This document shows positions 1-5,402 of a stretch of DNA of 6,291 nucleotides, piece by piece. Where the stretch lies: assembly GCA_027064085.1 (NCBI GenBank), contig JAMOQH010000168.1:1-6291 (forward strand), written 5' to 3'. The stretch is from a bacterium (lineage in GTDB: Bacteria > UBP6 > JAFGXH01). The translations under genes and the position numbers were made by a program. The notes below the pieces were generated by a model, which had not been told where the DNA came from, did not search any database, and saw nothing but the letters and a program-made list of their open reading frames with translations. Position 1 is the stretch's first letter, and every line of letters begins with the position of its first letter.

Positions 1-965
1 ATAAAGTTACAAAACTATGTAAGGAAAATTGTATTTTTAACAGTTGTAATTCTGCAAATAATGAAGTCTGCGACCCTGAAACAAGAGACTGCGTTGTTAA
101 AGCTACTACACCTTGCACATCAAATAGTTGTACCAATGGTGCCCACTGTAATGAAACAACAGGATACTGCGTTGGTGGTTGTTCTGAAATAACATGTGAA
201 ACAGGAAAGGTTTGCAATCCTGAAAACCTTGAGTGTATAGATACATGTACTTTTAACTCCTGCGAAGGAGAAAAAGCCTGTAATATAAATACTGGCCTTT
301 GTGAAAATTACATTAATTATCCTGAAGGTCCTTATGCTCCTACTTTTACAGGAAATTCTGATAATGAAGCAGAAACATTAGTTTATGAAGATTCATTAAA
401 AGGAGAGATACTTGAAAATCTTTCATGGACAGATTCTGAAAACAAAAAAATCTCATTACTAAAATACTATAGCCTTAAAGTAAAATCGGGTGCTCCAAAT
501 ATTATTATCCTTAATGAAACAAGTGGTGATTGTGAAAACTGTGAAGCAGAAGGAGATGCACTTGGACAGTTTTATAGAGATAATCTACTAGAAAATAATT
601 TTCCAAGATATCAAATTATAAATTTACTCATTGACGATGATACTTTTGATGGAAATATGGAAAACCCAACTGCTTATGCAGCCTCATGGAAAGCCAAGTA
701 TCATCAAGATTTTCCATCAGTAGGAAATACAGATAGGACACTAGACCCTTATAACGATAGAGGTAAAATAACATTTAAAATATTTATAAATGCAGAAAAC
801 ATGAAAATTTTAGATGTTCTATATGGCTCAAGTGCTAGTATAGAAACCTTTAAAGGTAAAATAAGAGAAGTTGAGAAAAAAATATTATGTAACAAGTTAA
901 ATTGTGAATCAATGGGTACATATTGTATATATAATTTCGATGCTCATACTGCAAAATGTAATTAA
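1..965 (+). CDS. Cysteine-repeat protein with thioredoxin-like domain, partial (5' end outside window)
   Basis: The frame is open from base 3 to the TAA at 963-965, giving 320 visible residues; the start lies upstream. Visible residues 10-100 hold four modules of pattern C-x4-C-x5(7)-C-x6-C, usually joined by three residues: C10/15/23/30, C38/43/49/56, C60/65/71/78 and C82/87/93/100. C6 looks like the end of another module. Residues about 120-290 resemble a thioredoxin/redoxin fold: strand NIIIL at 166-170, a CxxC (C177-E-N-C180), helix, strand YQIINLLIDD, and a late strand TFKIFIN. A degenerate fifth module (C296/301/308/319) closes the protein. The Ile before TFKIFIN sits where thioredoxins have cis-proline. 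Such cysteine loads are typical of exported, disulfide-bonded proteins, so an envelope or extracellular place is inferred; any signal peptide lies outside. The substrate is unknown. An internal ATG at 657 is not the start, because coding continues well upstream of it. Confidence 0.85.
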   Translation, partial: KVTKLCKENCIFNSCNSANNEVCDPETRDCVVKATTPCTSNSCTNGAHCNETTGYCVGGCSEITCETGKVCNPENLECIDTCTFNSCEGEKACNINTGLCENYINYPEGPYAPTFTGNSDNEAETLVYEDSLKGEILENLSWTDSENKKISLLKYYSLKVKSGAPNIIILNETSGDCENCEAEGDALGQFYRDNLLENNFPRYQIINLLIDDDTFDGNMENPTAYAASWKAKYHQDFPSVGNTDRTLDPYNDRGKITFKIFINAENMKILDVLYGSSASIETFKGKIREVEKKILCNKLNCESMGTYCIYNFDAHTAKCN

Positions 966-974
966 GGAATTTAT

Positions 975-1463
975 ATGCTAAAAATAGGAAATGGAATAGA
1001 TATCCATAAGTTAATAGCTGGAAATGGTTTTTTACTTGGTGGGATAAAAATTGAAAGTAACTATTCTATTGAAGCTCATTCTGATGGTGATATTTTATAT
1101 CATTCTATGAGTGATGCTCTTTTAGGTGCAGTTTCCATGGGGGATATCGGAGAACATTTCCCTGATAATAGTGATAAAACTAAAAATATGAACAGTGAAA
1201 ATATTTTTTTATTTTGTTTGAAAGAAATACATAAAAAAGGATATCAAATAGCTAATATTGATAATACCATACTTCTTCAAAAACCTAAACTAAGGCCATA
1301 TATTGCCAAAATAAAAGAGAATATAGCTAAAGCTTCTAATTTAAATATAGAACAAATATCTATTAAAGCTACAACAACAGAAAACTTGGGCTATATTGGT
1401 GAAAACAAGGGAATAATGGTTTATTCTACTGTCTTACTATATAAAAAAATCAATAAAATTTAG
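975..1463 (+). CDS. ispF: 2-C-methyl-D-erythritol 2,4-cyclodiphosphate synthase (IspF)
   Basis: Cytosolic enzyme of the MEP isoprenoid pathway that cyclises CDP-methylerythritol phosphate to the 2,4-cyclodiphosphate with release of CMP. The 162 residues match the usual length of about 157-160. Metal ligands of the family are present: D9 and H11 (GNGIDIH) and H43 in SDGDILYHSMSDALLG. The C-terminal signature KATTTENLG supplies T134/T135 and E136. QKPKLRPYI fits the cytidine-binding segment. Oddities against the E. coli enzyme, recalled from memory: His5 is Asn6, Arg142 is Glu143 and Glu144 is Lys145, all in the trimer-core polar cluster. An AAGGAA at 964-969 overlaps the upstream stop codon and lies 5 bases before the ATG, so translation is probably coupled to the preceding gene, with which it otherwise has no obvious functional link. 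No ispD is visible. Confidence 0.96.
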   Translation: MLKIGNGIDIHKLIAGNGFLLGGIKIESNYSIEAHSDGDILYHSMSDALLGAVSMGDIGEHFPDNSDKTKNMNSENIFLFCLKEIHKKGYQIANIDNTILLQKPKLRPYIAKIKENIAKASNLNIEQISIKATTTENLGYIGENKGIMVYSTVLLYKKINKI

Positions 1464-1478
1464 ATTATATTTAAAGAT

Positions 1479-1510
1479 AAGCTAAATTTTCAAGTGAAAA
1501 GCCATAGCTT
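1479..1510. repeat. Imperfect hairpin in convergent ispF/guaD gap
   Basis: Outer arms AAGCTA (1479-1484) and TAGCTT (1505-1510) pair perfectly. Inside them TTTTCA (1487-1492) pairs with TGAAAA (1495-1500), with an AA/GCCA internal loop between the two stems. It lies 16 bases past the ispF stop. There is no T-run after it on either strand, so it is not a classical intrinsic terminator. A role in ending or protecting the convergent transcripts is inference. Confidence 0.45.
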
Positions 1511-1519
1511 TGAACGCAA

Positions 1520-1557
1520 GAGCTTAGACATTAAGGCTAAGCGACCTAAATAAGCTC
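1520..1557. repeat. Nested, mutually exclusive inverted repeats at guaD 3' end
   Basis: GAGCTTA (1520-1526) is the exact reverse complement of TAAGCTC (1551-1557). A competing stem uses GCTTAG (1522-1527) with CTAAGC (1537-1542). The right arm of the longer pair lies in the last codons of the guanine deaminase-like gene, whose stop is at 1546-1548. The two stems share left-arm bases, so only one can form at a time. There is no T-tract; terminator function is possible but unproven. Confidence 0.4.
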
Positions 1558-2832
1558 AGGAATCATAGAAAACAACTCTTTTTTATCAAAATTTACAATT
1601 TTTCTATCTTTAAAAATAAATTTACCATCAACCAAAGACGCAACAAGGTCATTTTTGTTGGCAGAAAGTATCATATTATCAATAATATCAGCAATAGGAT
1701 AATGATGTGTATCTAATTTTAAAATTATCATATCTGCTTTTTTACCAATTTCTAAAGTTCCTACTTCCTTATCAATGTGCAAAGATTTAGCTCCATTAAT
1801 TGTTGCCATATTAAAAACATCTCTTGGGCTCAATGATGTAAATCCTTCATTTAAAGTATGCATATTATAAGTAAGTCTTGCCTGCTCAAATAAATTAAAA
1901 TTATGATAAGCAACAACATCACTACCTAAAGAAACATTAATTCCCTCTTTCAACATAAGAGGAATTGGGGCAATACCCGAATTGAGTAACATATTACTAC
2001 CTGGATTATGTACAACTGATGCCTTTGTCTTCTTGAGAATATTAATATCTTCATCACTCATATAAACACAATGAGCTAAAATATATTTATCATTTAAAAC
2101 ACCAAGTTCATCTAAATGTGCAATTGCATGTTTTCCATAGTGCTCCATCTCAAAATCAAGCTCTCCTTTGGTTTCTTGAGTATGTGTTTGCATTAAAACA
2201 TCATATTTATCACTTATTTTAAGTGTTTCTGTAAACAATTCATTATCACATGTTAAATCAAATCTTGGAGTGAGAGCAAAATTAAGCCTTCCATTATCTT
2301 TTCTATGCCATTTCTTTATTAAAGCTATACTATCACTTAGAGCAACTTTTGTTAATTGTTGTAAGTTTTCGGGAGAATTAATGTTCATCATTGTTTTGCC
2401 AATAAATGCTCTTAAGCCTAACTTCTCCGCAACTTTAAAAGCTTCATCAGTATGATTTACAGATGTAAAATCAGCAAAAGTTGTTGTACCTGATTCAATC
2501 ATTTCAGTGTATGCCAAAAGAGCTGAAATATTAGCTTTTCTAGAAGTCAATTTAGCTTCCCATGGTAAAATATGTGTATTTAGCCAATCGATAAGTGACT
2601 TTTTTACATTTTTACCACGATTTGCTACTTGATAACTATGAATATGGCTATCAATTAGCCCAGGCATAATTACATGATTAGAATAATCATAAAAGTCATA
2701 ATCTTTAAATTCATTTTTAAAATTTGATGTTATTTCAATAATTTTATCATTTTCAATAACAATAAATGAATTTTCATAAACCTTGTCTGACGATGATATA
2801 ATATAACTTGCCTTAAAAACTTTTTTACTCAT
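1546..2832 (-). CDS. guaD: Guanine deaminase-like metal-dependent amidohydrolase
   Basis: Predicted to deaminate guanine to xanthine (purine catabolism or salvage, cytosol). From the start at 2832 it has 428 residues, close to the usual guanine deaminase length. Metal ligands of the amidohydrolase barrel are H63 and H65 (DSHIH), H217, H254 (ILAHC) and D305 (LGSD), with proton shuttle E220 (HTQE). Guanine deaminase hallmarks recalled from the human enzyme are Q68 five residues after the first HxH histidine, LIDWLNTHILPWE at 80-92, RAFIGK at 141-146, and TPRF with R190, which would contact the base. The segment 231-300 (LDELG, HNPGSN, GIAPIP) reads more like MTA/SAH deaminases of the MtaD/AtzA branch, which is the main alternative substrate class. 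A further in-frame ATG at 2904 would add 24 residues, but it lies upstream of the predicted promoter -10 box and adds no family-like sequence. The start at 2832 has AGAGGG six bases upstream. Confidence 0.8.
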   Translation of the reverse strand: MSKKVFKASYIISSSDKVYENSFIVIENDKIIEITSNFKNEFKDYDFYDYSNHVIMPGLIDSHIHSYQVANRGKNVKKSLIDWLNTHILPWEAKLTSRKANISALLAYTEMIESGTTTFADFTSVNHTDEAFKVAEKLGLRAFIGKTMMNINSPENLQQLTKVALSDSIALIKKWHRKDNGRLNFALTPRFDLTCDNELFTETLKISDKYDVLMQTHTQETKGELDFEMEHYGKHAIAHLDELGVLNDKYILAHCVYMSDEDINILKKTKASVVHNPGSNMLLNSGIAPIPLMLKEGINVSLGSDVVAYHNFNLFEQARLTYNMHTLNEGFTSLSPRDVFNMATINGAKSLHIDKEVGTLEIGKKADMIILKLDTHHYPIADIIDNMILSANKNDLVASLVDGKFIFKDRKIVNFDKKELFSMIPELI

Positions 2833-2838
2833 AATAAG

Positions 2839-2844
2839 CCCTCT
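2839..2844 (-). promoter_or_regulatory. Ribosome binding site that fixes the guaD start
   Basis: On the minus strand AGAGGG ends six bases before the ATG at 2832. No comparable purine-rich site precedes the alternative ATG at 2904. With the predicted transcription start near 2882, only the start at 2832 would lie within the mRNA. Confidence 0.7.
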
Positions 2845-2858
2845 AAAAGTTAATTTTG

Positions 2859-2883
2859 GCATTATTTTAGTGTTAAATAATGC
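2859..2883 (-). promoter_or_regulatory. Stem-loop at predicted 5' end of guaD mRNA
   Basis: GCATTATTT (2859-2867) and AAATAATGC (2875-2883) are perfect 9-bp arms around a 7-base loop. The predicted transcription start (about 2882) falls at the outer end of the stem, so the guaD transcript would begin with this hairpin, followed by about 26 unpaired bases that carry the ribosome binding site. mRNA stabilisation or a start-site control function is inferred from position only. Confidence 0.5.
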
Positions 2884-2897
2884 TAAGCATCTTAGCA
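2881..2897. promoter_or_regulatory. Perfect 7-3-7 palindrome over guaD -10 box (candidate operator)
   Basis: TGCTAAG, then CAT, then CTTAGCA: two perfect 7-base half-sites around a 3-base centre. It covers the whole predicted -10 hexamer (2889-2894) and start region of guaD, where a bound dimeric repressor would block transcription. The motif is less AT-rich than its surroundings. The regulator is not in this window, and operator function is inference. Confidence 0.5.
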
Positions 2898-2917
2898 AAA
2901 ACAATAATATTTTTCAA
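2889..2917 (-). promoter_or_regulatory. Sigma-70-type promoter for guaD
   Basis: On the minus strand TTGAAA (-35, 2912-2917) is followed after 17 bases by TAAGAT (-10, 2889-2894). The predicted start is near 2882, giving a leader of about 50 bases before the ATG at 2832. The -35 matches consensus at five of six positions and the -10 at four. Confidence 0.55.
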
Positions 2918-2927
2918 TAGCTATTTT

Positions 2928-2971
2928 AAAAAAAATAAAATATTGATTATTTTATATAAAATACTTATAAT
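2928..2971 (+). promoter_or_regulatory. Strong sigma-70-type promoter for yicC-gmk-kinase, with upstream A-tract
   Basis: TTGATT (-35, 2943-2948), a 17-base spacer and a perfect TATAAT (-10, 2966-2971). An A-tract at 2928-2940 (eight As, T, four As) ends just before the -35 and could act as an UP element. The predicted start is near 2978, leaving a leader of about 15 bases that is mostly the Shine-Dalgarno GAGGAG (2983-2988). It points away from the guaD promoter, with 25 bases between the two -35 boxes. Confidence 0.7.
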
Positions 2972-2992
2972 GCTTTAGTTTAGAGGAGTTTT

Positions 2993-3862
2993 ATGAGAAG
3001 TATGACAGGTTATGCCAATAGAATGGTGAAAATTTCAAATCATAACTTGAACTTTGAATTAAAAACACTTAATGGTAGATTTTTGACCATAAACATATCT
3101 TTACCGGATGTGATATCCTCTCTTGAGCAAGAATTAACAACTAAAATTAATGAAAATATAAAAAGAGGAGCATTTCATCTAAAGATTTCATTATTTCAAA
3201 AAGAAGAAAATAAAAAAATATCTTATAATTATGAAACTATTGCGGAAAATATAAATACTATTCAAAATTTTGCAGGCTTAGCCTCACTTAATCAACTTAG
3301 TCTTTCTGATGTTTTATCTATTTTCAACCCTTTTAAAACAGAGAGCATTAAGTTGTTTTCAGATAATGATAATAAAAAAATACTAGATTCTTTTACAGAA
3401 TTATTATCTGAATTAAATAAATATAGATTATATGAAGGTGAGCGTCTAAAAAAAGACTTAAGCTCAAGAAATGAAAAATTAAAAAAATTAACAGATAAAT
3501 TAGAACAAGAGTTAATTAATTCCGAATCAAAAATTAAAGAAGCTCTTGATAATAAAATATCTAAACTATTTAAAAATACCGATATAGATAGAAATAGACT
3601 TTCTCAAGAGTTAATTTATTTAATAAATAAACATGATTTCTCTGAAGAAGTAATAAGATTAAAATCTCATATCAATTTATTTACTGAAACCTTAGCCATT
3701 AATGATAGCATAGGAAGAAAGTTAGATTTTATATTGCAAGAAATAAATAGAGAAGCAAATACTATTGCATCAAAATCAAGATTTAAAGAAATTACAACAT
3801 TAGTTATAGAATTAAAAACAGAAATAGAAAAAATGAAAGAGCAGGTTCAAAATGTGGAATAA
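2993..3862 (+). CDS. yicC: YicC/YloC family endoribonuclease
   Basis: Members of this family are endoribonucleases; E. coli YicC takes part in small-RNA decay. The 289 residues are the normal length. The N-terminal domain opens with the hallmark MRSMTGYA and continues ELKTLNGRFL (22-31) and LPDVISSLEQEL, with RGAFH near 58-62, matching the family RGxV/RGxF segment. A charged helical middle (about 130-200) leads to the C-terminal DUF1732-type domain: RLKSHI (222-227), GRKLDF (241-246), QEINREANT (249-257) and a final EKMKEQVQNVE. All family landmarks are intact. The start has GAGGAG four bases upstream and sits just behind a strong promoter. Its last 11 bases overlap gmk, a pairing seen in many bacteria (for example yloC and gmk in Bacillus). 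First gene of the yicC-gmk-kinase operon. Confidence 0.93.
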   Translation: MRSMTGYANRMVKISNHNLNFELKTLNGRFLTINISLPDVISSLEQELTTKINENIKRGAFHLKISLFQKEENKKISYNYETIAENINTIQNFAGLASLNQLSLSDVLSIFNPFKTESIKLFSDNDNKKILDSFTELLSELNKYRLYEGERLKKDLSSRNEKLKKLTDKLEQELINSESKIKEALDNKISKLFKNTDIDRNRLSQELIYLINKHDFSEEVIRLKSHINLFTETLAINDSIGRKLDFILQEINREANTIASKSRFKEITTLVIELKTEIEKMKEQVQNVE

Positions 3863-4481
3863 TTTAGGTCAACTTATTATAATTACAGCTCCATCTGGAG
3901 CAGGTAAAACAACTTTAATTAGAAAATTACTTAAAGACAATAATTATAAATTATCTGTATCATACACAACTCGTTCTCCTAGAAAAGGAGAAATAAATGG
4001 AATTGATTATAACTTTATTAATGATAAAGAATTTTTACAAAAAAAAGACAGTAATTTCTTTGCAGAATGGGCGTTAGTTCATAATCATTATTATGGAACT
4101 TCAAAAGAAGATAGCTACAACTTAATAAAAACAGGTAAAACGGTTATTTTTGATGTGGATTATCAAGGAGCCTTAAACCTACAAAGAACTATGCCTGATG
4201 CTCTTTCAATATTTATTCTTCCTCCTTCTTTAGAGATACTAAAAAAAAGGCTTGTAAACAGAAAAACAGATTCACAAGAAGTTATAGATTTAAGAATTAA
4301 AAATGCACAAAAAGAAATTTATTATTCTAAACACTTTGATTATTTGTTAATTAATGATAAAATAGAAGCGGCTTTTATCTCTTTAAAAGATATAATTAGA
4401 GTTAATAAATTAAATATTTCTAAAAATAGTAAAGAGCTGGACCCATTTATAGATAAGTTTTTGAGAGGCTCATGGAAGTAG
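3852..4481 (+). CDS. gmk: Guanylate kinase
   Basis: Cytosolic kinase that phosphorylates GMP to GDP with ATP, needed for GTP and dGTP supply. The 209 residues match the family (about 205). The P-loop is APSGAGKTT (13-21, K19). The GMP-binding segment is SVSYTTRSPRKGE (35-47) followed by NGIDYNF (49-55), with the base- and phosphate-contacting region FFAEWALVHNHYYGT (69-83) and DVDYQGA (101-107). The lid region (about 130-157) carries the expected arginines and TDSQEVIDLRI. The start lies inside the end of yicC (11-base overlap) with only a weak AGG seven bases upstream, so translation is probably coupled to yicC. It overlaps the kinase gene by 10 bases. No rpoZ follows, although gmk-rpoZ is a common arrangement elsewhere. 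Confidence 0.96.
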   Translation: MWNNLGQLIIITAPSGAGKTTLIRKLLKDNNYKLSVSYTTRSPRKGEINGIDYNFINDKEFLQKKDSNFFAEWALVHNHYYGTSKEDSYNLIKTGKTVIFDVDYQGALNLQRTMPDALSIFILPPSLEILKKRLVNRKTDSQEVIDLRIKNAQKEIYYSKHFDYLLINDKIEAAFISLKDIIRVNKLNISKNSKELDPFIDKFLRGSWK

Positions 4482-5395
4482 GAACAACATTTAACAATAT
4501 AACCATACTTGAGAAAATTGCTGAGGGAGGTATGGGTGAAATATTTAGAGCATCTCAAAAAGTTTCAGAGTTATTTGAAAGAATTGTTGTTGTTAAAAAC
4601 ATAAAAGAAAATTATGTAAAAGATAAAATGTTTATTGAAATGTTTTTTCAAGAAGCCAAAATTACAGCTAAATTAATACATGAAAACATTGTTCAAATAT
4701 ATGATTTAAATAAATATCAAGAAGAATATTATATATTAATGGAATATATTGATGGTAAAGATTTGCTTCAAATAGGTAAAACATCTTTTATGAAAGGTAA
4801 AAGATTACCTATTGCAATGGTTGTTAAATTTATTGAACAAGCTTGTAATGGTTTAAAGTATGCACATGATTTTTCAGATCCGACAGGAAAGCCATATAAT
4901 ATTGTCCACAGAGATATTTCTTTACAAAATATCATGGTTACATTTTCAGGAATGGTTAAAATTCTAGATTTTGGAGTTATGCAAACAACAGAAGTTTCCA
5001 ATCTTGAAATGATGACTAAAATACCTGGAAAAGTAAACTATATGGCACCTGAGTTAATTTTGGGTCATGATGCAGACCCAAGAAGTGATATTTTCAGCCT
5101 AGGAATAATAACATATCAACTTTTAACAGGTAAAAAACCATTTAGAGATAAAGACCTTGAAAAATTGATGGAAAAAATTGTTAATGAAGACCCAGTATAT
5201 CCATCAAGATATGTAGAATTACCTGACCACCTTGAAGATATTATACTTAAAATGCTTGAAAAAGATCCAGATAAAAGATATCAGACAGCCTCAGAACTTC
5301 AAAAAGAATTAGAAGAACTCTTATTAGATAGTAAAATGCGTATCAACAGATATGATATTTCAGAGTACTTAGAAGATATTTTTGATATAGGATAA
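4472..5395 (+). CDS. Serine/threonine protein kinase (Hanks type), soluble
   Basis: Phosphorylates protein Ser/Thr residues; the substrate is unknown. The 307 residues are essentially one kinase domain: glycine loop AEGGMGEIF (17-25), ATP lysine K42 (VVVKNI), helix-C glutamate E61, hinge around MEYIDG (90-95), catalytic loop HRDISLQN (146-153, base D148), DFG (166-168), activation segment about 169-191, YMAPE (190-194) and DPRSDIFSLGIITYQLLTGKKPF. All catalytic residues are present, so an active RD-type kinase is expected. No membrane helix, PASTA repeat or sensor domain is seen. The tail RYDISEYLEDIF resembles the short C-terminal extension of myxobacterial kinases. The usual proline of HRDxSPQN is Leu151. 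GAGAGG lies three bases before the ATG, inside gmk, and the genes overlap by 10 bases, so it is probably co-translated with gmk. It replaces the rpoZ often found after gmk. Confidence 0.93.
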   Translation: MEVGTTFNNITILEKIAEGGMGEIFRASQKVSELFERIVVVKNIKENYVKDKMFIEMFFQEAKITAKLIHENIVQIYDLNKYQEEYYILMEYIDGKDLLQIGKTSFMKGKRLPIAMVVKFIEQACNGLKYAHDFSDPTGKPYNIVHRDISLQNIMVTFSGMVKILDFGVMQTTEVSNLEMMTKIPGKVNYMAPELILGHDADPRSDIFSLGIITYQLLTGKKPFRDKDLEKLMEKIVNEDPVYPSRYVELPDHLEDIILKMLEKDPDKRYQTASELQKELEELLLDSKMRINRYDISEYLEDIFDIG

Positions 5396-5402
5396 CCAAT
5401 AT

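Noticed and set aside
657-965. Separate 102-residue gene starting at the internal ATG
   Set aside because: The same frame is open to the left window edge and encodes the cysteine modules and CxxC, so this is the end of a longer gene.
2833-2904. In-frame 24-residue N-terminal extension of the deaminase from an ATG at 2904
   Set aside because: The ATG lies upstream of the predicted -10 box, has no ribosome binding site, and the extra residues do not look like the family. The ATG at 2832 has AGAGGG at good spacing.
4340-4558. Minus-strand 72-codon frame across the gmk/kinase junction
   Set aside because: It is a shadow of two strongly supported genes on the other strand and has no family-like sequence. 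The same holds for the short frames at 2270-2455, 4768-5001 and 5775-5960.
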